A program made the position numbers and the translations under genes. Source: Vibrio diabolicus (GTDB lineage: Bacteria > Pseudomonadota > Gammaproteobacteria > Enterobacterales > Vibrionaceae). From it: 64,000 nt of DNA. The stretch is taken from positions 620,001 to 684,000 of the forward strand of contig CCKK01000003.1 of NCBI GenBank assembly GCA_001048675.1, read 5' to 3'. The notes under the pieces were generated by a model that searched no databases, was not told the DNA's origin, and worked only from the letters and a program-made list of their open reading frames with translations. The stretch's first letter is position 1, and the number at the start of each line of letters is the position of its first letter. Below, in pieces: positions 34,939 through 43,243 of the stretch.

Positions 34939-36966
34939 TTATTGTTTACAGTGTAAATCGTTCCAACTGTGCTTTACTTCGTCCCTTAGCTGCTGCTCAA
35001 CTTGCTTTCTTCCAGGTAGCCCAAATTGCTGAGCACATTCAGTCCAACTACGGTTAAGAAAAAGCTTACTGATCATCAAGTCGGAAGCGGAGTTCAAACC
35101 TAAGTTAAGTAACCACTGCTGAAGCCAAGCAGACACGGACTCATAACTGTTACCACCATCAGCATAGCATTCAATTAGTAATAACTTAGCGGGATGAAGT
35201 GGACTCATTCCCAAAGGTTGCGGTAATAGAGCTCGAAAAATTGAGGCTTCTAATTTTGGATAGACGTCAGCCACATTGTTAGACAACATTTCTTCAAATA
35301 GCGCCTGAGATTCATCGACCCAAGCCGTCTGTTTGGAATCACAAGCTTTGACCATCAAGACTGAATAACAACCGCTAGCAGCATCGCGCATTGACCCTAA
35401 GCGAATTGCACGGAAGTTCGATTGTCGCCAGAAATGGACCAACTCTTCCGTCGCACCGAAACTCGTGGATAAGTAAGCAATGTGTTTAGCCGACATTTGA
35501 TCAAGTTGCTGCAGCATTTTTTGACCGATGCCTCTTCCTTGCAATTCCGGATGAACAGCAATTCTCATGACTCGCAGCGTCGATAGATTCGCGACATTCG
35601 GAAATCCTAATTGGTTTGCAATCGTAACTGGGGCTAAGTGTCCTTTAGGACGACGCTTACCAAGCTGAATTTCTTCAACCAATTCAGCGTCAAGCCCCCC
35701 CTCTTCGACCGCTAATATTACCCCCACAACCGCATTATCTTGCTTAGCAAAATAGAGCTGACTGTTGTCGTCTTGCAAAAGGTGAATCAAATCATTCGGC
35801 GAGGTCTGATAATGAGCATTCACCAAAAGAGCAAAGCACTCGCGCAGCAAACTAGGCTGCGATATCAAATCGTCCTTACCGGCTTTAGAAAGGGAAATTG
35901 AGTCGACCTGGTTAAGTTGATGGTGCGTTAACTCCGCATCCAACAAAAACGCGTCATAGAGCCATGATTCGAGCGCATCATTCATGCTCCAGCGGATGGG
36001 CTGTGTCATGTGCCAAGTTTTCATTCCCGAACGCTGTTTCTGAAGCCAATCAACAAATTTAATCGTAAAGCCCCGGCCACAACCTTCATAACCGTGAATA
36101 GTCGTAGAAAAAACGAGTCGATGATAATGTTCGGTAATGCTTTTGAGCATAGGAACTGGAATTGCAGCCGCTTCATCGACAAGTAACAAATCACATTCAG
36201 GTCGGCTCGATAGAAGTTCGTCAGGAGCAATAAATTGAATGGCTCCCTGCCCTAATTCTAATCTGTCCTTCTTAATACGCTGCGCATTAGGAAGTAACCG
36301 CAAAGCATGTTGGTAAACAGGCTCAACAGCTTTTATAGATGGTGCCGTAATTAAGATTCTAAGTGGCTTCTGCTGTAATAAGTTCGCACACGCAATGCCG
36401 AGGGCACTTGTTTTCCCCCGCCCACGATCAGCGGTCAAAATTAATGGTCGCTTTCGATGTCCTGTCACCACCTTTTCAATTAGAGAAATGGCATGTTCTT
36501 GTTCCGTGTAGTGGCTTTCTTTTTCTGCTTGCTTGATGTCTGGAGCCGTTGGCAATGGTTTGTCTTGCTCAATAACAACGAGCTTCTCCCATTGTTTGTG
36601 CATCCATTGCTGAGCAAAGTTCGTAGGCTGTCGCGGCTCAGTAATGATAATAAGAAGGCCACCGCCAACCAATGAGCCAAGCGCGGCGGTAAAGCTATTT
36701 GCGTCAAAACCATTTCGAGCATCAAACAATAGAACGTCACACTCTCTGCCTAACAACATGTGCCCTTGTTTAGGCGAAACACTGTATGCGTTTTCCAAAC
36801 CAAAATCGCCGACACAAAACCAACGTTGATACATCTGTGTTTTATGGAACTCTGACACCAATGCATCTTGCCAAGAAGACTCGCCTTGAATAACGATGCC
36901 GAATCTTTGGAAAGATTGGTGAGCTTGTTGTTGAAGTGATGAAAGGAAATCAGATTGTGTCTGCAT
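34939..36966 (-). CDS. tmcA: tRNA(Met) cytidine acetyltransferase TmcA, 675 aa
   Basis: It acetylates the wobble cytidine (ac4C34) of elongator tRNA-Met using acetyl-CoA and ATP. Domains in order: an N-terminal DUF1726-type region, an RNA-helicase-like ATPase with Walker A TADRGRGKTSALG (near residues 177-189) and Walker B LLLVDEAAAIP, a GNAT domain (TLRVMRIAVHPELQGRGIGQKML), and a C-terminal tRNA-binding region. Length matches E. coli TmcA (671 aa). The last codons (DLHCK) are encoded within a parS2 site. Confidence 0.95.
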   Translation of the reverse strand: MQTQSDFLSSLQQQAHQSFQRFGIVIQGESSWQDALVSEFHKTQMYQRWFCVGDFGLENAYSVSPKQGHMLLGRECDVLLFDARNGFDANSFTAALGSLVGGGLLIIITEPRQPTNFAQQWMHKQWEKLVVIEQDKPLPTAPDIKQAEKESHYTEQEHAISLIEKVVTGHRKRPLILTADRGRGKTSALGIACANLLQQKPLRILITAPSIKAVEPVYQHALRLLPNAQRIKKDRLELGQGAIQFIAPDELLSSRPECDLLLVDEAAAIPVPMLKSITEHYHRLVFSTTIHGYEGCGRGFTIKFVDWLQKQRSGMKTWHMTQPIRWSMNDALESWLYDAFLLDAELTHHQLNQVDSISLSKAGKDDLISQPSLLRECFALLVNAHYQTSPNDLIHLLQDDNSQLYFAKQDNAVVGVILAVEEGGLDAELVEEIQLGKRRPKGHLAPVTIANQLGFPNVANLSTLRVMRIAVHPELQGRGIGQKMLQQLDQMSAKHIAYLSTSFGATEELVHFWRQSNFRAIRLGSMRDAASGCYSVLMVKACDSKQTAWVDESQALFEEMLSNNVADVYPKLEASIFRALLPQPLGMSPLHPAKLLLIECYADGGNSYESVSAWLQQWLLNLGLNSASDLMISKLFLNRSWTECAQQFGLPGRKQVEQQLRDEVKHSWNDLHCKQ
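34944..34958. promoter_or_regulatory. parS2 site overlapping the end of tmcA
   Basis: GTTTACAGTGTAAAT, a perfect match to NTTTACANTGTAAAN, lying inside the final codons of tmcA. Confidence 0.9.
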
Positions 36967-37036
36967 TTTGTCTATCCAACGTTGAACTGACGCAATGGTA
37001 TCACATCTTTAATTTGACGCTTCTCAGATATAAAAA

Positions 37037-37054
37037 AACCGCCCGGAGGCGGTT
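37037..37054 (-). terminator. parAB2 operon terminator
   Basis: A seven-base stem (AACCGCC / GGCGGTT) with a four-base loop is followed on the minus strand by seven T residues. Confidence 0.8.
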
Positions 37055-37071
37055 GATTCAATCATCTTTTG

Positions 37072-38047
37072 TTATTGCAGCTTGTTTTGCACAAAGGCAA
37101 GAATCTCTTCCATCAAGCTGTCGTCAACTTTCTTCAAGTTCAACGCCAGACTGCTACCTTTTCGGCTGTAGCTTGCTCGACCTTTTACTAAGTCGACTTT
37201 TTCGGTCTTCTTGCCAGGTTTTGCTGGTGCAAGCTCAGCAATCCAGTTTTCGATGCTTTCCGTGACTTCTTTTGTCAGACGAGCAACGCCTTGAGCTGTG
37301 CTTCGCTGCCATAAAAATCCTTCGCTAGAGCGACACTTATCTAACAGCTCTTGTTGCTGCTCTGGCGTCAACGTTGAAAACTGTTTGTGCAGTTTCACGA
37401 TAGTTGGACGACCAAGATCGCCGACATTGGGATACGCTTGAAGCAGTTCTAACGGTAATGCCGCCGCTTTTAAAGCACCACTTACTAACGCTTCACTGCA
37501 CTGGAACATTTTCGCCAATGCTTTCTGATCTTCAGCTTCACCACTATCTAGTTTAGCCTGCATCTCTTTACCTTTTTCGTACAAAGAGAGCGGCTTGTGA
37601 GCATTTGCCACATCAGACAAAAACTTTGCATGGTCAGTATTGATGTTGTCAGCAACATAAAACCAAAAAATCTTGCTCCGCGAGGATACAAGACATACGA
37701 CGACGGCTACCATCTAAAACTTCAATCTTGCCATCTTTAGTTCTACGACCCACCGCTGGATATTGTTGGCCGCGCTCTTTGAGTGTGACTAAAACATCAG
37801 ATAAAGCATGTTCGTTTAAGAACGATTGCTCACGAGCGTTATCAACAAACACCGTTGTTTCTGTCGCGACTTTCTCTGCAGGAATACGAACAAGTTCAAA
37901 CTGAACAATGTTTTCACCTGCGACAGCTAGCTCAATCGTTTGAGCTTTTTCTTTTGCCGCGGTTTGCGCCTCTTGTGGAGTCACAACACGACGTTTATTC
38001 GTTTTGCCAAATAATTTCGCGTTTAATTCAGACGTTTTCAAAGCCAT
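37072..38047 (-). CDS. parB2: Chromosome 2 partition protein ParB2 (apparent +1 frameshift)
   Basis: A centromere-binding CTP-switch protein of the ParB family; it loads at parS2 sites and works with ParA2 to segregate chromosome 2. ParB box motifs are visible: QQYPAVGRRTKDGKIEVLDGSRR (the N-terminal GxRR-type CTPase region), then NAHKPLSLYEKGKEM, an HTH (ALAKMFQCSEALVSGALKAA) and a basic C-terminal tail. As written the frame breaks at a run of six A on the plus strand (37666-37671), after AEQDF. Removing one base restores a continuous 324-residue protein, the normal length. It follows parA2 by seven bases. Confidence 0.9.
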
Positions 38048-38054
38048 TTACTTA

Positions 38055-39272
38055 TTACCCCTGATTCAATGACGGCCAATTAGAATGCAGCACACGCTCT
38101 AATTCCAGTGCGCTTTTATGAACAGCATCTTGTGCGGTGGCTAGCGTCTTCTTACCGCCTTCAAAATCGCTTACTGTCAGATCAAATACTGTGCTGTAGG
38201 TATCGGCACAGGTTTCAAACGCACGGCTACGAGGGATAGTAGCCATCATAACTTGGTCACCTAGAAGATAGTTCATTTCAGTTAAAACAGAAACTTGCTT
38301 CTTATTGTCGTCCTCAAACATGGTTGGCATCAAGCGAACAAACTCAAGACCATTCCAGTCTTCCGGAAACATTTCATATACCGTAGGCAAATGCTGGAAG
38401 AAGTTTACTGTTGAAGCCCAGTCCAGACGCTTAGCCGCACAAGGGATTAACAACGCATTTGATGCATACATCGCATTCCATACTAGTGGGTCAACGTGTG
38501 GGCCGGTATCAATCATGATGATATCGAAGTCATCAGCAATTTTATCAATCAGTTGCTCTTTTAGCAGACGAACGATATCGAGTGATGGATCTTCAGATAG
38601 CGTTTGCCATGCTTCAGCATTAAACATTGCGTCTTCTGGAAACGCTGAAATCGACTTTAAGTTCGGGTATTGCGTTGGCAGCAATACGTTTTTACGCAAA
38701 AATTCACTATCAATTTCTACACCATCAGGCACGTTACCCAACATAATGTCTACAGCAGAATAGATATTGTCATGCTCTGCCATGCTGATTTGTGGGTTGA
38801 GGAATAAACGTAGCGAGCCTTGTGGGTCTAAGTCGATTAAACAAATACGGTAGCGTTTATCCAAATTTAGCGCTAAACATGCCGCTAAATGGACCGCTGT
38901 CATTGATTTGCCTGTACCACCCTTCTGGTTCTGCACGTTAATAATCCAAGGTTTGTTACCTGAATTCTTCTTACGCTCATGAAATTTAGGCACTTCAGCC
39001 GCATCCATAAGCATATGTGCTTCTTCTAACGTAATTGAATAGTGATTCGCGTTATTTTTAGTAAATTGATGGCCAGCCGCTTCCATCTTACCAATCGCGT
39101 CATCGAGCTTACGACGAGTTAAACCTGAACGGGTTTCCATCATCGCCTTAGACATTGGTGGGAAGTAGTTATCGCTTCGCTCTTCTAAAACAATTTCAAT
39201 ACGGTCAGCTTGAACCTGCTGAGTCAGCTCCGCCAACTCAAGAAGGTTTTCAATCGTTTTTTCTCTTTTCAT
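38055..39272 (-). CDS. parA2: Chromosome 2 partition ATPase ParA2, 405 aa
   Basis: A Walker-type ATPase that positions chromosome 2. The N-terminal 100 residues form the winged-HTH-like region found in plasmid-type (type Ia) ParA proteins. The deviant Walker A is QKGGTGKSMTAVHLAA near residues 115-130, Walker A' is ICLIDLDPQGSLRLF and Walker B is FDIIMIDTGPHVD. It is more plasmid-like than chromosome 1 ParA, as expected for a replicon of plasmid origin. It is upstream of parB2 in one operon, and a parS2 site lies in its promoter region. Confidence 0.96.
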   Translation of the reverse strand: MKREKTIENLLELAELTQQVQADRIEIVLEERSDNYFPPMSKAMMETRSGLTRRKLDDAIGKMEAAGHQFTKNNANHYSITLEEAHMLMDAAEVPKFHERKKNSGNKPWIINVQNQKGGTGKSMTAVHLAACLALNLDKRYRICLIDLDPQGSLRLFLNPQISMAEHDNIYSAVDIMLGNVPDGVEIDSEFLRKNVLLPTQYPNLKSISAFPEDAMFNAEAWQTLSEDPSLDIVRLLKEQLIDKIADDFDIIMIDTGPHVDPLVWNAMYASNALLIPCAAKRLDWASTVNFFQHLPTVYEMFPEDWNGLEFVRLMPTMFEDDNKKQVSVLTEMNYLLGDQVMMATIPRSRAFETCADTYSTVFDLTVSDFEGGKKTLATAQDAVHKSALELERVLHSNWPSLNQG

Positions 39273-39620
39273 GCCAAATTCCGTTGGAAGGATTTATGCT
39301 TGCAATTGTACAGCAGTAAAGACCAAAAACAACAAAAAGGTGCACGAACATTTTGAATAACCATCACATAAAAAAACACTCAAATCGACGCTTTTATGAT
39401 TTATGGTAAAAAACATAACTATTTTTAATTAAATAATCTTTGAATAAATGGACACCTTAAACTTAAAAATAAAAGTGTTACAGCGTCACTCATTTACAAT
39501 GTAAATCAATTTTCTACCGGAACGATTATATTCTTAAGCTAAATTACGGATTATGTTAGGCCAACCTAATTTAAACAAAAAATAGAAAGCAATCTTTCAA
39601 CATGAACGCTAATAACAACC
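39273..39620. other. parA2 promoter region
   Basis: AT-rich DNA between parA2 and the RctB-site zone. It contains one parS2 site, listed separately, and no gene. ParA2 or ParB2 autoregulation here is likely but no operator beyond parS2 is seen. Confidence 0.5.
39492..39506. promoter_or_regulatory. parS2 site upstream of parA2
   Basis: ATTTACAATGTAAAT, a perfect match and perfectly palindromic except for the central base. It lies about 220 bases before the parA2 start. Confidence 0.9.
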
Positions 39621-39963
39621 TTGATCATGTATCCGAGCCAAAAAGGGCAGTTCAAGTGATGTTCCTATGGAAGTATGATCAAGGTATGCTTATGATCATG
39701 CTTCCATGATAAAACACAAATACGAAAGCATGATCATGGAAAAATAGAGTAGACGAGGGTGTAAACACGCGGATTAAATAAGATCCATCAATCGGAAATA
39801 TGATCAAGCTATAGAATCTCTCGGAAGCATGAGTTTTTGTCTCTAATTTACGGTTGAATGCAGTCAGAATGGGGGATGGAGAGGAAATTAGTGGATAGAG
39901 AAGCCGGAACAATGAAATTGTTCAAGTGACTATGATAAATCTTACTCTCATGATCATGCTTCC
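39621..39963. repeat. Upstream RctB-site zone of ori2 (regulatory half)
   Basis: Irregularly spaced copies of TGATCATNNTTYC in both orientations lie at 39668-39681 (minus), 39693-39705 (plus), 39724-39736 (minus), 39794-39806 (minus) and 39951-39963 (plus). Weaker forms are at 39622-39634 and near 39822. The 39693/39724 pair is inverted. This matches the position of the negative-control region (rctA side, with 12-mers and 39-mer/29-mer elements) of V. cholerae ori2. I could not identify 39-mer-type sites with confidence. Confidence 0.75.
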
Positions 39964-40156
39964 TAAGAATAGTCCGAAACTAGGTTTTACTGCGGAATAA
40001 GAGCTACTTGGATGTATTTTCATCACATGCGTAATTTATCATCAATATTGTCTCCAGAACGATAGCTATCTCAGCTCTTGATCATCGATCCGAGTATCAA
40101 TAACATCGACAATGCTCAATAAAATCCTCATTAAGATCATTATTAAACACAGCATC

Positions 40157-40165
40157 TGTGGATAA
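40157..40165 (-). promoter_or_regulatory. DnaA box
   Basis: TGTGGATAA on the plus strand, the exact complement of the consensus TTATCCACA. It is 17 bases before the first iteron. Confidence 0.9.
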
Positions 40166-40181
40166 CCTAGTAAAAACATCA

Positions 40182-40308
40182 TGATCATCGTTTCAAGACT
40201 CTTTTGATCATCTTTTCATAAACTTAATGATCATGCTTACGAGCAAATGTGATCATGCTTTCAGGCTATTGTTGATCATAGTTTCAGAATTAACATGATC
40301 ATAGTTCC
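40182..40308 (+). repeat. Six phased RctB iterons
   Basis: Direct copies of TGATCATNNTTYC (one with TTAC) start at 40182, 40205, 40228, 40250, 40273 and 40296. The spacing is 22-23 bases, about two helical turns, so all face the same side of the helix. Each contains GATC, consistent with the Dam-methylation dependence of RctB binding. Six iterons is also the number in V. cholerae ori2. Confidence 0.93.
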
Positions 40309-40366
40309 GACATGCGTGAAAATAATCACTTTATAGAACATGCACTTAGCGGCAAAACGACAGCCA

Positions 40367-40453
40367 GATCATTAGATCATATAATCAATTAAGATCAGAT
40401 TAATCAAAAAGATCAGTTATTTAAAAAACAATCTTTTTTCTTTATTTATGATC
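40367..40453 (+). other. AT-rich unwinding region with phased ATCA repeats
   Basis: ATCA occurs at 40368, 40376, 40384, 40394, 40403 and 40412, spaced 8-10 bases, within very AT-rich DNA. Five GATC sites lie in the same stretch. The region sits between the iterons and rctB, the place of the DNA unwinding element in V. cholerae, where RctB is thought to contact short repeats in melted DNA. Confidence 0.8.
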
Positions 40454-40513
40454 TGTTTTTCTTTATTCTTCGGAACCATAGCACAACTACGGCTAGTGTG
40501 ATCTGGATCTAAA

Positions 40514-42485
40514 ATGACGGCTGATAGAAAAAATTCTGATTAAAGCACCTAGAAGCCATAAGGATGGCCATCTTTTTGAGGTACATGAATCCTCTGCAGA
40601 TTGGGTAGAGCAGTACCAACATTTCAAAGGGGTGACCAAAAGCATCTTAGAGTTGCTTAATCTGATCTCATTGCGAGGTTTCAGCAGCAAAGATGGATTG
40701 GTTTCCACCACAGAGATTGTGGAAGCGACGGACGGACAACTCACTCGTGCAGCTCTGCAACAACGCTTACGTGCAGCAGTAAACATTGGTTTGTTTACTC
40801 AAACTCCAGTGCGGTTTGAAGAAGGACTTGCTGGTAAGACGATGTTACATAAGTTTGTTAATCCTAATCAGCTTATTTCAGTGTTGGGTGCAACAAGTCT
40901 TGTTACAGACAAAGTACGCCAAAACGAAAAGCAAAAACGTTCAAAAGCATTGGCTCAAACCCAAGTGAACAAGCGTTTGTTGAATGAACATGGGTTGAAT
41001 ACCCCTCCAACGATGAAAGATGAAGCCGATCAATTTGTCGTGTCTCCAACGAATTGGGCTGGGATCATTGACCAAGCACTTGCACCACCAAGAACTCGAA
41101 AAAGTTATCAGAAATCCATGGTGTCGATCTCTGGTACCAAAGCGGTTATTGAAACGCGATCATCCAAAAATATCATGACTGTGGATGATCTGATGACCTT
41201 GTTTGCTCTGTTCACATTGACCGTGCAATACCATGATCATCACAAAGATCAGTATCAACTCGACGCAGCACACGTGCCGAACAAGACGCCGTTATACATT
41301 ACTGATATTTTGTCGCTTCGAGGCAAAAAAGACAGTGGTCCAGCACGTGATTCTATTCGCGACAGCATTGATCGTATTGAGTTTACCGATTTCCAGCTGC
41401 ATGAACTTACTGGTCGTTGGCTAAGTGAAAACATGCCAGAAGGATTCAAAAGTGATCGTTTTCGTTTTCTTGCTCGAACCATCACTGCGTCTGAAGAAGC
41501 GCCTGTAGAGGGAAGCGATGGTGAAATTCGTATCAAGCCAAACTTGTACATTTTGGTTTGGGAGCCTTCGTTTTATGAAGAACTATTAACACGTGATTAT
41601 TTCTTCTTGTTCCCACCAGAGATCTTGAAGCAACATACTTTGGTATTCCAACTGTATTCTTTCTTCCGTAGCCGCATGGTGCGTCGTCATACTGACTGCA
41701 TGCTGCTGAGTGAATTAAACCAGAAGCTGGCACGCAACATCGAATGGCGACGATTCTCGATGGATTTGATCCGAGAGCTGAAGCGTTTATCGGATGGTAA
41801 GGGAACGGATGAGCTGTTTGTGGTGAATTTGTGGGGTTATCACCTGACGATCGAAACTATGATCGAGAATGACAAAGTGATGGACTACCAGATCGATATA
41901 AAATGCGATGTGGAAGAAGTCTTACGTTATTCACGTGCGCGAACAACCAACGCAGGAAAGCGTAACATGGCGCCTACGCTGCCAAATCCACTTCGTAATG
42001 AGCTGGTTACCCGACAACAGCTTGAAGAGCTTTCAGGCATCATAGACGGCGAATTTGAGCCTATCCAACGCAAAGCGCCATCTCCAAGAGGGAATTTAGG
42101 CCGCCGCGTGAAGCAAAGAAAACACCTGGTAGAGATCAATGCAGACGAGATCACCATTACTTTATCTAAATATACCTCACCAGAGGCTCTAGAACGCAGT
42201 ATAACGGCTTTATCTGCGATGACAGGGCACTCGTATGCCTCAATCAAAGAAGAGTGTTCTGATTACATAGAGAAGCTTGATTGGCTAAGGGTAGGGGATG
42301 AGCCAATTCCTTATGAGACATTAAGCAAAACCGTCGAGCTGTTTAACACTCAAAATGATATCAAGCATCTTACCATTGAGCGCTTGATTGCTGGATTAGC
42401 GGTACGTCGGAAGGTGTGCCGTCAAATCTTCGATGGCCACATGGATGAAATGGTATTCCGCGCTCTGGATGAAATGGCGATTTAA
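40514..42485 (+). CDS. rctB: Chromosome 2 replication initiator RctB (apparent +1 frameshift near start)
   Basis: RctB is found only in Vibrionaceae; it binds the ori2 iterons and crtS and initiates chromosome 2 replication. Nearly the whole sequence is recognisable, for example KSYQKSMVSISGTKAVIETR and GPARDSIRDSIDRIEFTDF. As written, the ATG frame ends after nine codons, while conserved N-terminal coding (KAPRSHKDGHLFEVHES, ADWVEQYQHFKGV) continues in the other frame. One extra A in the six-A run at 40528-40533 explains this. With it removed the protein is 656 residues, against 658 in V. cholerae. The longest uninterrupted frame starts only at a GTG at 40632. Confidence 0.95.
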
Positions 42486-42490
42486 AAGCG

Positions 42491-42512
42491 TTGCTTGATA
42501 CACATCAAGCAA
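42491..42512. repeat. Inverted repeat just after rctB
   Basis: TTGCTTGAT / ATCAAGCAA, nine-base perfect arms with a four-base loop, seven bases after the stop. It has no U-tract, so it may be a processing or factor-dependent signal. Confidence 0.5.
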
Positions 42513-42701
42513 TAGGCGTGGCGTATTGATTTGAAATGTAACAATGTCTTTCGATGATAAAAAACAGACTTAACTCTAACAAATCACTGACATTAGGAGC
42601 CAAGCCTGAGACTACTATTTATCACGAATAGACAACCTTTTGTCCTTTCTGATGATTAATAGATTGGCTCATATTGTTACATTCATTCTGAATAGACTTC
42701 G

Positions 42702-42732
42702 CGAGTTTCTCCTCAGGAAACTCGTCTTTTTT
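42702..42732 (+). terminator. rctB terminator
   Basis: Stem CGAGTTTC / GAAACTCG with a seven-base loop, followed by TCTTTTTTTT. Confidence 0.85.
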
Positions 42733-42759
42733 TTACCTCAAATTCCTCAAAGTAAGCCT

Positions 42760-42804
42760 TGATCATTTTTCCAGATTAATGAGATAAACCTTGATCATGC
42801 TTCT
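42760..42804 (+). repeat. RctB-type sites downstream of rctB
   Basis: TGATCATTTTTCC (42760-42772) fits the iteron motif fully and TGATCATGCTTCT (42792-42804) differs in the last base. They straddle the end of the minus-strand 155-residue gene. The starts are 32 bases apart, about three helical turns. Confidence 0.65.
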
Positions 42805-43243
42805 TGGCTTCATTCCAGTGTAAAGAACGCATCAAAGCAACATGCGACTCGATCAAGTTATGTGCTTGTTGTTGCCACTCATTTTGATCGCATTGCTGAT
42901 TACAAAACTCTAACGCTAAAACGGTAAGGTGCTGAAGTCGCTTTAAACACCAATCTTTGATCAGAATATCGGTCGATACCTGACATGCCGCTTGCTCGAG
43001 CTTTGCGCTCGTGTAAAGCAAGGTTTGATACGCTTTTTGAGGATCTCGGTACCTAGCATGTTGAAACACACGTAAACAACCGTCTAGCCAGCAAGCAATC
43101 GCTTTGCTTTGAACTTCGTTCAGTTCTGGGCCAAATACGCCGTCGGGCGCTTGATATAAGATCGCTTCCAGTTTTTCAAGTTGATCATGCTTCCGATGTT
43201 CATACCACATGGCGATCTGATCTTGCCAAGTCCTCAATTCCAT
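42776..43243 (-). CDS. Unknown helical protein encoded next to rctB, 155 aa
   Basis: I do not recognise this protein. It is predicted all-helical and rich in Gln, His and Cys, with no signal peptide or membrane helix. Its start codon overlaps the stop of the preceding ABC ATPase gene (TAATG), so it is translationally coupled to that operon and may assist it. Two RctB-type sites lie within its coding sequence, one at each end, so part of the local sequence conservation may reflect DNA function. A regulator label would be a guess. Confidence 0.7.
   Translation of the reverse strand: MELRTWQDQIAMWYEHRKHDQLEKLEAILYQAPDGVFGPELNEVQSKAIACWLDGCLRVFQHARYRDPQKAYQTLLYTSAKLEQAACQVSTDILIKDWCLKRLQHLTVLALEFCNQQCDQNEWQQQAHNLIESHVALMRSLHWNEAKKHDQGLSH
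43182..43194 (+). repeat. RctB-type site in the 155-residue gene
   Basis: TGATCATGCTTCC, identical to sites at 39693 and 39951, near the 5' end of the gene on the opposite strand. It is about 3 kb from the iterons. Confidence 0.65.

Larger units (their letters stand above)
40079..40453 (+). other. ori2: Chromosome 2 replication origin (ori2 core)
   Basis: In order toward rctB there are a single RctB-type site (40079-40091), a perfect DnaA box, six phased iterons and an AT-rich segment with repeated ATCA and GATC. This is the arrangement of the minimal V. cholerae chromosome 2 origin, where RctB binds Dam-methylated iterons and melts the adjacent AT-rich DNA. The parAB2 operon and rctB flank it on either side. 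Confidence 0.9.

Noticed and set aside
39679..39912. A 77-codon minus-strand reading frame within the ori2 control region.
   Set aside because: It overlaps several RctB-type sites, has no good ribosome binding site and no protein-like composition. The equivalent V. cholerae region (rctA) works as DNA/RNA rather than protein.
42812..42826. A further parS2 site (CCAGTGTAAAG) in the 155-residue gene.
   Set aside because: Only the right half-site matches; the left arm TTTACA is missing.
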